From assembly GCA_958295905.1 (NCBI GenBank), contig OY282382.1:1450001-1514000 (forward strand): a stretch of 64,000 nt of DNA. The letters run 5' to 3'. The notes under the pieces are model-generated. The model searched no databases, was not told the DNA's origin, and was given only the letters and a program-made list of their open reading frames with translations. Positions 9,216 to 17,939 of this stretch are shown here, in pieces (position 1 is the first letter of the stretch; each line of letters begins with the position of its first letter). Made by a program: the position numbers and the translations under genes. The stretch is from an uncultured Vicinamibacterales bacterium. Lineage in GTDB: Bacteria > Acidobacteriota > Vicinamibacteria > Vicinamibacterales > UBA8438.

Positions 9216-9815
9216 TCATCCCAGCCGGCGGTTGACCTCGGCCCAGTTCACGACGTTCCACCAGGCGGCGATGTAGTCGGGGCGCCGGTTCTGGTAGTTC
9301 AGATAGTAGGCGTGCTCCCAGACGTCGAGCCCGAGCAGCGGGGTCCGGCCGTTCATCAACGGGGTGTCCTGGTTCGGGGTGCTTTCGATGGACACCGAAC
9401 CGCCGCTCTCGACGAGCCACGCCCACCCGCTGCCGAAGCGGCCGACGGCGGCCGCCGCGAACTGCTCCTTGAAACCGTCGAAGCTGCCGAAGGCGCCGTT
9501 GATGGCGTCGGCCGCGGCCCCGGTCGGCGCGCCCCCCGCGTTCGGCCCCATCACCTGCCAGAACAACGTATGGTTCGCGTGCCCGCCGCCGTTGTTGCGA
9601 ACCGCGGTGCGGATGCCCGCGGGCACCGCCTCGAGATCGCCGACCAACGCCTCCACGCTCCGGTCCTGGAGCTCCGGATGCGCCTCGAGGGCGCCGTTCA
9701 GCTTGGCGACGTAGGTCGCGTGGTGTCTGCCGTGGTGAATGCGCATCGTCTGCTCGTCGATGTGCGGAGCGAGCGCGTCGAAACCATAGGGCAAACCGGG
9801 AAGCTCGTGTGCCAT
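9216..9815 (-). CDS. sodA: Superoxide dismutase, Mn type
   Basis: 199 residues, the normal length. It converts superoxide to peroxide and oxygen in the cytoplasm. The four metal ligands are in place: His27, His82 (GGHANH), Asp164 and His168 (DVWEHAYY). Gln149 in NQDTPL comes from the C-terminal domain, and a glycine stands at the matching N-terminal position (GGGHANH). This is the pattern of manganese enzymes rather than iron ones. AAGGAG lies about ten bases before the ATG. No signal peptide is seen. Confidence 0.93.
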   Translation of the reverse strand: MAHELPGLPYGFDALAPHIDEQTMRIHHGRHHATYVAKLNGALEAHPELQDRSVEALVGDLEAVPAGIRTAVRNNGGGHANHTLFWQVMGPNAGGAPTGAAADAINGAFGSFDGFKEQFAAAAVGRFGSGWAWLVESGGSVSIESTPNQDTPLMNGRTPLLGLDVWEHAYYLNYQNRRPDYIAAWWNVVNWAEVNRRLG

Positions 9816-9914
9816 GCGAAGTATTCTCCTTCGGGTGTCCGGGAATCGAAAAGGGACCGGGATTGAACGCGCGTGAGGTATCCGTGCGCGGCCGGAGCTC
9901 CGGTGGCCCGGATT

Positions 9915-11009
9915 TCACGCCGAGACGACGTTGTAGAGCGTGTCGCGCTCGACCGGGTCGCGCCCCGCGACCCGGATCAGCCGGCTGATGTCGCCGGTGG
10001 TCATCGCCTCCGGCGTCCGCGCGCCGGCCATATGGTAGATCTGCTCTTCCTGCACCGTCCCGTCGAGGTCGTCGACGCCGAACCACAGGGCCGTCTGCGC
10101 GGTCTCGACGCCCGTCGCGATCCAGAACGCCTTGATGTGCGGCACGTTGTCCAGCATGAGGCGGGCCACCGCGTGGACCCGCAACGTGTCGGCCGCGGTC
10201 GGGGCCGGCAGCTTCCGCATCTGGTTGTTGTCGGGGTGGAACGCGAGCGGGATGAACGCCTGGAACCCGCCGGTCTCGTCCTGCAGGACGCGGGCCCGCA
10301 GCATGTGGTCGACCCGTTCCTCGGCCGTCTCGATGTGCCCGTAGAGCATCGTCACGTTCGAGCGCATGCCGAGCCCGTGCGCGGTCCGGTGAATGTCCAG
10401 GTACCGCTCGGCGCCGCACTTGTCGTGGCAGATCTTGCGGCGGACGCGTTCCGCGAACACTTCGGCCCCGCCCCCCGGCAGCGAGTCGAGCCCCGCCGCC
10501 ATCAGCTCGCGCAGCACCTGCTCGTCGGTCCTGCCGTAGAGATCCGCGAAGAACGCGATCTCCACCGCCGTGAAACACTTGAGATGCACGTCGGGGCGGA
10601 TGCGCTTGAACCCCCGCAGCAGCTCCAGGTAGTAGTCGAACGGCAGATCCGGGTGCAGGCCGTTGACCACGTGCACCTCGGTCAGGGCCTGTTCCCGCCG
10701 GGACCGCAGCTTGTCCCACACCTGCTCGAGGGTCAGGGTATAGGCGCCGTCGTCACCCGGCTGCAGCCGGGCGAACGCGCAGAACAGGCAGCTCGCGACG
10801 CAGACGTTGGTCGCCTCGATCCGGATGTTGTGATTGAAGAACGTCCGGCCGGCATGCCGCCGTTCGCGCTCGCGGTTGGCGAGCCAGCCCAGCGCCAGGA
10901 GGTCGGGGCAGGCGAACAACCGCACGCCGTCCCCGCGGCTCAGCCGCACCCCGGCGTCGACCTTTTCCGCAATGTCGAGGAGCCCGGTCCGGGCGAGTCG
11001 TGATGGCAT
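9915..11009 (-). CDS. mqnE: Aminofutalosine synthase (radical SAM)
   Basis: 364 residues from ATG 11009; an open frame runs 19 codons further to a TTG. The radical-SAM cluster motif is CVASCLFC (Cys70, Cys74, Cys77). The sequence continues with AFARLQPGDDGAYTLT, 'EVHVVNGLHPDLPFDYY', 'GLDSLPGGGAEVF' and 'GVDDLDGTVQEEQIYH', all typical of MqnE and not of its paralogue MqnC. The enzyme adds adenosine to 3-[(1-carboxyvinyl)oxy]benzoate to make aminofutalosine, which points to menaquinone synthesis by the futalosine route. No other mqn gene is in the window. Confidence 0.92.
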   Translation of the reverse strand: MPSRLARTGLLDIAEKVDAGVRLSRGDGVRLFACPDLLALGWLANRERERRHAGRTFFNHNIRIEATNVCVASCLFCAFARLQPGDDGAYTLTLEQVWDKLRSRREQALTEVHVVNGLHPDLPFDYYLELLRGFKRIRPDVHLKCFTAVEIAFFADLYGRTDEQVLRELMAAGLDSLPGGGAEVFAERVRRKICHDKCGAERYLDIHRTAHGLGMRSNVTMLYGHIETAEERVDHMLRARVLQDETGGFQAFIPLAFHPDNNQMRKLPAPTAADTLRVHAVARLMLDNVPHIKAFWIATGVETAQTALWFGVDDLDGTVQEEQIYHMAGARTPEAMTTGDISRLIRVAGRDPVERDTLYNVVSA

Positions 11010-11107
11010 CGGTAGAACGGATTCGCAACGGGCGGTGAACGTGCGCGTTCGCGGCCGGTCAGGCAAATCTCACCCGAGAATGGAAGGTCACCTTGGTGCT
11101 TTCGGGG

Positions 11108-11308
11108 TCAGCGTCGCAGCGTTGCGCGAGTGAAGGTGCCGGGTTCGTGGGTCGGGGCCGTCGCGCGTACGGCCTCTTCTGCCGTTTCGTACTCCCCAAG
11201 CACCTTGCTGCTCTTGATCACGATGTACCGTCCCCGGTACTTCGCGGCAAGTTCGGCTTGATGCTCCAGGTAGTATTCGAACTCGTCATGGAGTCTCGTG
11301 TCGACCAT
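11108..11308 (-). CDS. Small DUF5678-like protein
   Basis: 66 residues from ATG 11308; the frame continues upstream to 11374, overlapping the end of the kinase gene, so the start is uncertain. The core 'ELAAKYRGRYIVIKSSKVLG' followed by 'EYETAEEAVRAT' and 'PGTFTR' matches small DUF5678-type proteins ('l...y.Gk.va.....vla.g.s..eal'). These often sit beside retropepsin-like proteases, as at 59.3-60.4 kb. No protease partner is present here. Function unknown. Confidence 0.6.
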   Translation of the reverse strand: MVDTRLHDEFEYYLEHQAELAAKYRGRYIVIKSSKVLGEYETAEEAVRATAPTHEPGTFTRATLRR

Positions 11309-11348
11309 TAGATGGCTTCCGATGCTCTGCGCCTTTACGCTGTTCAGT

Positions 11349-12836
11349 TTATCCTCCCTCGGTTTCCCCATCAATCGCGTATCGCGGACGGCGACTGTGC
11401 CGAGTACGTTGATGTTTCAAGTCGTTGACAGGCGGGGTCTTCGCCGCGGGCTCCCCCGCCGGCGCCAACGGGAGCGTGATCCGGAACCGGCTGCCGCCGC
11501 CGGCGATTCGCTCGTGGGCGAGCTGACCATGACTGGCCTCGACCGCCCACTTGGCGATCGAGAGCCCCAGACCGCTGCCGCCGGACGCGCTGCTCTGCGC
11601 CCCCCGGTAGAACCGGTCGAAGAGCCGCCCCTGGTCGCGGGCCGGAATGCCGGGACCGGTGTCGCTCACCTCGAGCACCGCGTCCCCGGACGACACGGCC
11701 ACGCGGAGGCGGATCCCGCCCTCGGCCGGCGTGTAGCGGATGGCGTTGTCCACGAGGTTTATCACCGCCTGCCGCAACGCGATCCGATCGCCGCGGCAGC
11801 ACGGGCTGGCCGCGTGCTCGACGGTCAACGACTGCCGCTTCTCTTCGGCGAGCACCCCGAGATGCGCGGCCACCTCGTCGGCCAGCGCTCCGAGGCCGAC
11901 GGGCCGGAACGCCAGCGGGAGATCGCCGCGGTCGGCGCGCGACACCAGCAGCAGCCGGTCGATGAGCCGGGTCAACCGGTCGGTCTCCTCGAGCATGCTC
12001 TGGATGACCTGCTCGTAGGCGCGGGCATCGCGCGGCTCGCGCAGTCCGACCTCTCCGACGCTGCGGATGGCGGTCAGCGGCGTCCGCAGCTCGTGCGACA
12101 CGTCGGCGGTGAACTGCCGCATCTGCTTGAACGACGACTCCAGCCGGCCGAGGGTGTCGTTGAACACCGCCGCGAGCCGGCCGAGTTCGTCGCGCGGGCT
12201 GTCGATGGGCAGCCGCTCGTCGAGCCGGGCCGCGGTGATGGCGCGGGCCCGCCCGGCCATGCGCTGCAACGGAGACAGCGCCCCCCGGGCCAGCAGGTAG
12301 CCGCCGGCGCCGGCCACCGCCACCGTCAGCGGCAGCCCCAGCAGCAGGAGGAGGGCGAGCTCGCGCACTTCGAGCCGCATGAACGCCTCCGAGCGGCCGA
12401 CCTGGATCACCACCGGCTGGCCGCCGACGGTGGCGCGGGCGCCGAGGATCCGGAACGGCGCCGGATCCCCCGGCAGCGCGCGGATCCGGCCGTCCGCCCG
12501 ATCCACGAGCGCCTCGCTCGCCGGCGCCGGCAGCCGCGCCGCGACCGACGTCCGATAGATGAGCCGGCCGGCGGGGCTCCAGACCTGGAGCCACGGGCCG
12601 TCCGCGCTCCACGGATCCCCCTCGAACCAGGACAGGGAACCGTCCGGCCCCTGCTCCGCCATCTCCGCCGCCCAGCGGAAGTCGCTCCGGAGGCGGGCGT
12701 CCAGGGCGCCGGACAGGTTGCGGGCCACGAGCGCCAGCACCACCGAGACGTAGACGCCCAGCACCGCCAGCATGACCGCCATGTACCACAACGTCAGGCG
12801 CGCGCGCAGCGTGTGCGGGCCCCAGCGCCAGCTCAT
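11349..12836 (-). CDS. Sensor histidine kinase, CusS/QseC-like
   Basis: 495 residues. Two membrane helices (about 15-37 and 158-183) flank a periplasmic sensor region of about 120 residues. HAMP (about 184-236), H-box with the phospho-acceptor His248 (DVSHELRTPL), N-box (NLVDNAIRYT), G1 (DTGPGIP) and G2 (GSGLGLSIAK) follow. It autophosphorylates and passes phosphate to the response regulator at 12833-13582, whose 3' end overlaps its start codon by four bases (ATGA), showing translational coupling. The ligand is unknown; the periplasmic part has no obvious metal-binding His/Met cluster. The last 25 residues are a basic tail outside the catalytic domain. Confidence 0.92.
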   Translation of the reverse strand: MSWRWGPHTLRARLTLWYMAVMLAVLGVYVSVVLALVARNLSGALDARLRSDFRWAAEMAEQGPDGSLSWFEGDPWSADGPWLQVWSPAGRLIYRTSVAARLPAPASEALVDRADGRIRALPGDPAPFRILGARATVGGQPVVIQVGRSEAFMRLEVRELALLLLLGLPLTVAVAGAGGYLLARGALSPLQRMAGRARAITAARLDERLPIDSPRDELGRLAAVFNDTLGRLESSFKQMRQFTADVSHELRTPLTAIRSVGEVGLREPRDARAYEQVIQSMLEETDRLTRLIDRLLLVSRADRGDLPLAFRPVGLGALADEVAAHLGVLAEEKRQSLTVEHAASPCCRGDRIALRQAVINLVDNAIRYTPAEGGIRLRVAVSSGDAVLEVSDTGPGIPARDQGRLFDRFYRGAQSSASGGSGLGLSIAKWAVEASHGQLAHERIAGGGSRFRITLPLAPAGEPAAKTPPVNDLKHQRTRHSRRPRYAIDGETEGG

Positions 12837-13582
12837 GCGCCACCTGCCCGGAGCATGAACCCCACCCCGCGGACGGTGTGAATCAGCTTCACGGGATGGT
12901 CGAGATCGATCTTGCGGCGCAACCGGGAGATGTGGACGTCGATCACGTTGTCGAGGGTCGTGCTGCGGGCCGTCTCGCGCCAGACCTCGCGGGCCAGGGT
13001 GTCCCGCGACACGACTTGGCGGGCGTTGCGGGTCAGGTAGTGCAACAGGTCGAATTCCTTCACGGTCAGTTCGAGGGCCTGTCCCTTCCGCGTGACCCGC
13101 CGCGTCGCCCGGTCGATATCGAGGGTGTCGACGGCCAGGCGATCCTGGTCGCCCCCCCGGCCGCGGCGGCCGATCGCGCGGAGGCGGGCGAGCAACTCCG
13201 CGAACGCGAACGGTTTCACCAGATAGTCGTCGGCCCCGGCGTCGAGTCCGACGACCCGATCTTCCAGCGTGTCCCGGGCCGTCAGCACCACCACCGGGGT
13301 GTCGAGCCCCTGCTTGCGCAGGGCCGCGAGGACCTCCAGGCCATCGCGCCCCGGCAGCATCAGATCGAGCAGGATGACCTCGAACCGGTCCCGCGCGAGG
13401 CGGAAGAAGGCTCCCTCGCCGGTGGTCTCGACCACGACGTCGTACCCCTCGCCCTCGAGGCCCTCGCGCAGAGCGGAGGCGACCTTCTCCTCGTCCTCGA
13501 CGACGAGCAGACGGCCGGACGGGGCCGGACGGGGCCCCTCGGGGGCCGCGTTCTCCGACGAGCCGGGGGTGGGTGGCGGCAT
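12833..13582 (-). CDS. OmpR/PhoB-family response regulator
   Basis: 249 residues with an unusually long N-terminal tail (about 22 residues, Pro/Ala-rich) before the receiver domain. The acidic pair is in VVEDEEKV, the phospho-acceptor is Asp73 (LLDLMLPG), Thr is in VLTARD and Lys is in YLVKPF. The C-terminal winged helix carries 'LELTVKEFDLLHYL', 'DNVIDVHISRLRRKID' and 'TVRGVGF'. It pairs with the downstream kinase. The regulon is unknown; the divergent DUF6152 gene at 13730 is one candidate. Confidence 0.92.
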   Translation of the reverse strand: MPPPTPGSSENAAPEGPRPAPSGRLLVVEDEEKVASALREGLEGEGYDVVVETTGEGAFFRLARDRFEVILLDLMLPGRDGLEVLAALRKQGLDTPVVVLTARDTLEDRVVGLDAGADDYLVKPFAFAELLARLRAIGRRGRGGDQDRLAVDTLDIDRATRRVTRKGQALELTVKEFDLLHYLTRNARQVVSRDTLAREVWRETARSTTLDNVIDVHISRLRRKIDLDHPVKLIHTVRGVGFMLRAGGA

Positions 13583-13729
13583 CTCCGACGGTCTCCGATC
13601 ACGCGTGCCGGAACAGCGTATCTCCGCTGGCGGCCGTTCAGGAAGTCTTCAGGCATGAACCGCAACGGGTCCCGCAGTATGATAGCGATCGGTCGCCGGC
13701 ACCGCAGGCTCCGCGGGCGACGGGGGGGT

Positions 13730-14203
13730 ATGATGACGCGCTATTGGGCCGTTCTGATCGTCGCGGGTGTCAGTCTGGCGAGCCTGCCGATTCACGCCCA
13801 TCACGCGATCTCCGAGATCTACGACGAAGAGCGCGCAATCGTGCTCGAGGGCCAGGTGGCTTCCTTTCTGTTCGGCGACCCGCACTCGATGGCGCATGTC
13901 CGGGTGGCCGACCGCGACGGACGCCTCCACACGTGGGCCGTCGAGTTGCGGGCCGCCCGCCGGCTGCAGCGCGTGGGCTGGACGGCGGGCGCCCTCGCCG
14001 CCGGAGACCGTGTGAGAATGTGCGGCAATCCGGGACGGGATCCGGGCGCCTACCGGTTGTATCTGCTGAACGTGACCCGCGTTCTTCCGGGCGCCCCGGC
14101 GCCGCGGGACGCCCAAGACGACTCGTGCGAGCCGGCGCCGCCGGCGATGCGCAGCATCGGTTCCAATGTCCCACTCGGGCCTCCCCGCACCACGCGACGC
14201 TGA
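13730..14203 (+). CDS. DUF6152 family secreted protein
   Basis: 157 residues with a signal peptide (MMTRYWAVLIVAGVSLASLP). The mature part begins HAHHAISEIYDEERAIVLEG and continues with 'GDPHSMAHVRVADRDG' and 'TWAVELRAARRLQRVGW'. This is the DUF6152 pattern (HHA, 'y....v.l.G.v......NPH...', 'W..E'). Function is unknown; the family resembles small OB-like periplasmic proteins. A G-rich stretch precedes the ATG. The gene diverges from the two-component regulator (147 bp apart), and its 3' end overlaps otsB by 38 bp. Confidence 0.8.
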   Translation: MMTRYWAVLIVAGVSLASLPIHAHHAISEIYDEERAIVLEGQVASFLFGDPHSMAHVRVADRDGRLHTWAVELRAARRLQRVGWTAGALAAGDRVRMCGNPGRDPGAYRLYLLNVTRVLPGAPAPRDAQDDSCEPAPPAMRSIGSNVPLGPPRTTRR

Positions 14204-15032
14204 TCGGCGGTCTCCGGACACCCCGCCCGCCGCCGCGTTCTCGTCGGTGGCGGAGGTCGCCGGCGCAGTCCTCGCCGGCGGCCGGGCGCCGATACTCCTG
14301 CTGAGCGATTTCGACGGCACGCTGTGCGAGTTCCGGAACGACCCGGAGTCCGTGCATCTGCCCGAGTCGCGCCGGGCCGCCCTGTCGACGCTGGCCCGCC
14401 GGCCCGCGGTGTGCGTCGGCATCGTGAGCGGCCGGCGGGCCGCCGACGTTCGGGACCGCGCCGCCCTGGACGGTCCGGTCTATTACGCGGGCCTCCACGG
14501 CATGGAGATCGCCGGACCCGATCGCGGCTTCAGCGTCGACCAACTGGCGGCCCACCGCAACCGGCTGCAGGCGCTGGCGGGCTCCATCGCCGCCGCCGTC
14601 CGCCCCCTCGACGGGGTCTTTCTGGAGGACAAGGACCTTTCGGTCGCCCTGCACGTCCGCGCCGCCGCCCCCGGCGATCGGGCCCGGGCGGAGGAGGCCT
14701 TCTGGTCTCTCGTCTCGCCCGCCCTCCACGCGGGACGCGCGCGGGTGCAGCGCGGACACCACGTGTTCGAGCTGCTCCCGGACATCGCCTGGAACAAGGG
14801 GAACGCGGTCCGCTGGATAGAAACGGACGCGACCCGCCGGCTCGCGGCGCCGGTGCGGCCGGTCTATCTGGGTGACGACCGCACCGACGAGCACGCGTTC
14901 GAAGCCGTCGGCGACCGCGGGGTCACCGTCATCATCGGCCGGGCGACGTCCATCGCGACCCGCCGCCTGCCCGACCCCGCGGCGGTCGAACGGCTGCTCG
15001 CCCGGCTCGTCGCGCTGACCGCGGACCGCTGA
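14166..15032 (+). CDS. otsB: Trehalose-6-phosphate phosphatase
   Basis: 288 residues. HAD-superfamily motifs: DFDGTL with nucleophile Asp48 and Asp50, SGR (IVSGRR), a conserved Lys in AWNKGNAV, and GDDRTDEHAF near the C-terminus. It dephosphorylates trehalose-6-phosphate. The first 35 residues, which overlap the DUF6152 gene, are not conserved-looking, so translation could start later. With otsA (minus strand, 15553-17055) it completes the OtsAB route; the two genes converge on either side of a small membrane-protein gene. Confidence 0.9.
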   Translation: MSHSGLPAPRDADRRSPDTPPAAAFSSVAEVAGAVLAGGRAPILLLSDFDGTLCEFRNDPESVHLPESRRAALSTLARRPAVCVGIVSGRRAADVRDRAALDGPVYYAGLHGMEIAGPDRGFSVDQLAAHRNRLQALAGSIAAAVRPLDGVFLEDKDLSVALHVRAAAPGDRARAEEAFWSLVSPALHAGRARVQRGHHVFELLPDIAWNKGNAVRWIETDATRRLAAPVRPVYLGDDRTDEHAFEAVGDRGVTVIIGRATSIATRRLPDPAAVERLLARLVALTADR

Positions 15033-15053
15033 CGACAGTGCTACACTCGCGGC

Positions 15054-15545
15054 ATGACCCCGGGCGATGTCGTGCGACATCCGATGCGCGCCTACTACGT
15101 GCCCATCGGCGCCGGTCTGCTGCTCGGCGCCAGCGCCTTCATGCCCTGGATCGAGGTCGGCGGGCAACGCTTCGGCGGGGTCCCCGACCTCGCCGGTCTC
15201 TGGGTCCTGGGGCTGGCGGGGCTGGTGATCGCCCTCGCGGCCGCGAGCATCGTGACGCGGAAGAACTCGCGGCATCCGCTGCTCCTCGTCGGGTTGCTCG
15301 CGTTCGGCATCCTGTTCCTCTCGGAACGGCTCATGGAGCGGGCGGCCAGCCAGCAGGGCTGGGTCGCCGCCCAGGCCCGCGCCATCGTCGAGGGGGGAAG
15401 CGCGGCGCCCGCCCCCGCCCCCAACATGGCGCGGGGCGCCCGTCTGGGACTCGGGGCGTCCACCCTCGTCGTCCTGTTCGGTCTGACGGTGGTGGTGAAG
15501 CGGGCGCCCCGGATATACGCGGAGGCGGAGGACGACGACGCGTGA
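15054..15545 (+). CDS. Small membrane protein, three to four helices
   Basis: 163 residues. Hydrophobic segments lie at about residues 13-32 (VPIGAGLLLGASAFMPWIEV), 47-67, 76-92 and 130-148, with a short acidic tail (AEAEDDDA). It starts 21 bases after otsB stops, so it is probably co-transcribed with it. No family is recognised, and the link to trehalose synthesis is only positional. Confidence 0.6.
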   Translation: MTPGDVVRHPMRAYYVPIGAGLLLGASAFMPWIEVGGQRFGGVPDLAGLWVLGLAGLVIALAAASIVTRKNSRHPLLLVGLLAFGILFLSERLMERAASQQGWVAAQARAIVEGGSAAPAPAPNMARGARLGLGASTLVVLFGLTVVVKRAPRIYAEAEDDDA

Positions 15546-15552
15546 CGGACGG

Positions 15553-17055
15553 TCAGCGCTTGCCGGGCAATCGTCCGGGGGCGGGGGGCAGCGCGCGCGG
15601 ATCGAGATTCTCGAGCTCCTCCAGAATCTCCGTCGCCCACCGGAACACGTCGCGGCCCGCCACGACGCGCCGCAGGGCGCGCATCCGCCGCTGCCGCTCT
15701 TCCGCCGGCATGTCGAGCGCGAGCTGAAGCCCGTCGGCGAATCCTTCGACGTCGTAGGGATTGATGATGACGGCTTCCGTCAGCTCCTGGGCGGCCCCCG
15801 CCAGCTCGCTCAGCACCAGGACCCCGCCCAGGTCCTCCCGCGCCGCCACGAACTCCTTGGCCACCAAGTTCATCCCGTCATGCAGTGAGCTGACGATGCA
15901 CAGGTCGGCCAGTCGATAGAGCGCGGCGAGCCGCCGCATGCGCAGGGCGGACTTGCGGTAGCGAATCGGGCCGACGCCGTCCTCGCGGGCATGCCGGGCG
16001 TTGAAGGCGGCCACCCGCCGGTCGATATCGGCCTCCACCGCCGCGTAGCTGCCGAGCGTCGACCGTGACGGCACCGCAATCTGGACGAACGTCAGTTGGC
16101 GGTTGAGCCCCGGCCACCGGGTGAACAACGCATCCAGGGCGCTGAGACGCTCCGGTATCCCTTTCGTGTAGTCGAGCCGATCGACGCCGATCCCGACCAG
16201 CGCCGTGTCGATCCGCAGCTCGCGGCGCAGCTTTCCCTGCTCGGCCGCGAAGGTCGGCGACCGGGTCACCGTCTGGATGCGGTCGAAATCCACCCCGATG
16301 GGCACGGCGCAGACCGCCATCGCGCGATCCCCGACCTGGAGCCCGCTGCCGTTCGCCTTGGCCCCGAGCTCGGCCCGGGCCGCCGCCAGGAAGTTGCGCC
16401 GGTCGCGCTCGAGCTGAAACGCGAGCAGGTCGCAGTCGGCCAGTCCCTCGAGGATCTCCCGGCGATAGGGGCAGATGCGCAACCGGTCGGGGTGCGGAAA
16501 CGGGATGTGCCAGAACAGGGCGATCCGCGCGTCCGGTCTCAGATTGCGCAGGAATCGCGGGACGAGGGTCAGGTGATAGTCCTGAACGAAGACGGGGGCG
16601 GGGAAGTCGGGCAGCTCGACGTGGACGGTATGCGCGAAGCGGCGGTTGATGTCCTGATAGACCCGCCAGTCTTCCGCCCGGAACACCGGCTTGACGTGGG
16701 CGACGTGGCACAACGGCCACAGCCCTTCGTTGGCGAACCCTTCGTAGTAGTGGTGCTCCTCGGCGTCCGTCAACCAGATCCGCCGGAGATCGTAGGCCGG
16801 CGCATCCGGGGGCACCCGCACCCGGTCGTGATCGTCGACGGCGAGCCGGTCCGCATCGCCGGCCCCGTGGGCGATCCAGACCCCCCCGCGCTCGCGCATC
16901 AGGGCGTCGAGGGCCACCGAGACGCCGCCGGTCGTCGGCGACCAGGCGACGCTCCCGTCCGCCGAGCGCGAGTGGATGTACGGCTCGCGATTGGACACCA
17001 CCGCCAACGGGTGCGTGGGAACCGGCTCGCCACCGCGTCGGTCGGGCTGCGCCAT
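15553..17055 (-). CDS. otsA: Trehalose-6-phosphate synthase (GT20)
   Basis: 500 residues. It joins UDP-glucose (or another NDP-glucose) to glucose-6-phosphate. GT20 landmarks: 'VVSNREPY', '[13 protein letters not shown]', '[16 protein letters not shown]', '[15 protein letters not shown]' (sugar-phosphate and nucleotide contacts) and '[14 protein letters not shown]'. It is cytoplasmic. The loop that reads GGL in most OtsA proteins is GGVSVALD here, as in some GT20 subgroups. It converges on the otsB side, eight bases from the membrane-protein gene, so the two transcripts overlap at their ends. Confidence 0.92.
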   Translation of the reverse strand: MAQPDRRGGEPVPTHPLAVVSNREPYIHSRSADGSVAWSPTTGGVSVALDALMRERGGVWIAHGAGDADRLAVDDHDRVRVPPDAPAYDLRRIWLTDAEEHHYYEGFANEGLWPLCHVAHVKPVFRAEDWRVYQDINRRFAHTVHVELPDFPAPVFVQDYHLTLVPRFLRNLRPDARIALFWHIPFPHPDRLRICPYRREILEGLADCDLLAFQLERDRRNFLAAARAELGAKANGSGLQVGDRAMAVCAVPIGVDFDRIQTVTRSPTFAAEQGKLRRELRIDTALVGIGVDRLDYTKGIPERLSALDALFTRWPGLNRQLTFVQIAVPSRSTLGSYAAVEADIDRRVAAFNARHAREDGVGPIRYRKSALRMRRLAALYRLADLCIVSSLHDGMNLVAKEFVAAREDLGGVLVLSELAGAAQELTEAVIINPYDVEGFADGLQLALDMPAEERQRRMRALRRVVAGRDVFRWATEILEELENLDPRALPPAPGRLPGKR

Positions 17056-17086
17056 CAGGTTGGGCTTGGTGGATGTCCGAACAGGC

Positions 17087-17413
17087 CTAGACGCCGAACG
17101 ACAGACCGCAGCCGCATTCGGCCTTGGCGTTGGGGTTGCGCAGTATCAGCGACTGCCCGAGCATGTTCGGATCGCAATCCAGCACGGTGCCGTCGAGGAA
17201 CTTGAAGCTCTTCGGATCGACGTAGATCGTCGCGCCGCTCGAACTCTCGAAGACCGTGTCGCCGGGCGTCGGTGAGCGTTCCCACTTGAACACGTAGCTC
17301 AGTCCGGAGCAGCCGCCGGCCTTCACACCGACCCGGAGACCCCCGTCGGCGATCCCCTCCTGGCGCATCGCGCTGTGTATCCGTTTCGACGCCGCTTCGG
17401 TGATCTCAATCAT
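17087..17413 (-). CDS. iscA: A-type Fe-S cluster carrier (IscA/ErpA family)
   Basis: 108 residues, family length. The three cluster-binding cysteines are Cys35 (GGCSGLSY), Cys100 and Cys102 (ECGCG). It carries Fe-S clusters from the assembly scaffold to apoproteins. It reads in the same direction as iscR and iscS upstream, but a 525-bp gap holding a MITE and a protease remnant now separates it from iscS. No iscU lies in the window. Whether it is IscA or ErpA cannot be settled by sequence alone. Confidence 0.9.
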   Translation of the reverse strand: MIEITEAASKRIHSAMRQEGIADGGLRVGVKAGGCSGLSYVFKWERSPTPGDTVFESSSGATIYVDPKSFKFLDGTVLDCDPNMLGQSLILRNPNAKAECGCGLSFGV

Positions 17414-17452
17414 GAATCTCCTCCTATCAGTCTACCGCACCCGCCCCCGGCG

Positions 17453-17623
17453 CAGGACCATCCCACGCTCCGTCACCGCCGTGCGCAGGCGGAATCGTGG
17501 CGGTCCTGGGGCTCCGGACGTGCGGAATCGTGGGTCTCACGCGGCGCCGGCCGGTCGGCAAGACGGTGGCGACCCCTCGAATCGGGGCGGGCCGTCACGC
17601 GCGGTCAGCGTGGGATGCTCCTG
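17453..17623 (+). mobile_element. MITE copy 1 (171 bp), 9-bp target duplication
   Basis: The ends are inverted repeats: left CAGGACCATCCCACGCT, right (reverse complement) CAGGAGCATCCCACGCT, one mismatch in 17. Exact 9-bp direct repeats cccccggcg flank it (17444-17452 and 17624-17632). The interior has no gene and carries GCGGAATCGTGG twice. It lies between iscA and iscS. Four related copies are in this window. I infer a non-autonomous transposable element moved by a transposase encoded elsewhere. Confidence 0.85.
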
Positions 17624-17699
17624 CCCCCGGCGGGCCGCCTGCGGCTTCATGAAGAGCGGGGTCGAGCCCGCGCCGGTGCGCTGCGGCATAGTTGTGCCC

Positions 17700-17855
17700 A
17701 TGGGTGTCACGCACGTCGACGTCACCGTCCGCAACCCGGCCGACCCGGCCCGCAGTTGGGAGGGCCGGTTCCTCGTGGACACCGGCGCCATCGACTCGCT
17801 CGTGCCGAGATCACGGCTGGAAGCGATCGGCATCGAGCCGGAAGGACAGCGCGTC
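17700..17855 (+). pseudogene. N-terminal remnant of a retropepsin-like aspartic protease
   Basis: From ATG 17700 the frame reads GVTHVDVTVRNPADPARSWE and then GRFLVDTGAIDSLVPRSRLE, AIGIEPEGQRV. The DTGA catalytic motif in 'FLVDTGAIDSLVP' is that of clan-AA retropepsin-like proteases. After 'EGQRV' the family similarity stops and the sequence enters a piece of the intergenic hairpin repeat, so the C-terminal half, including the second strand lobe, is missing. It is probably inactive. It lies antisense to the isc genes. Confidence 0.55.
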
Positions 17856-17891
17856 TCCGGCCCGGCCATCGTCGCCTGCGGCTTCCCCTTG

Positions 17892-17918
17892 CCGCCCCAC
17901 CGACCCTCAGGAATCCGC
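17892..17918 (+). repeat. Partial hairpin-repeat copy (left half)
   Basis: ccgccccaccgaccctcagg followed by aatccgc matches the left part of the repeat at 40381 and 45201 (ccgcccaacc.accctccagg) with small changes. The right arm is absent. It fills the gap between the protease remnant and the 3' end of iscS. Confidence 0.45.
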
Positions 17919-17939
17919 ACCTTTCCGCCGTGCCGACGC

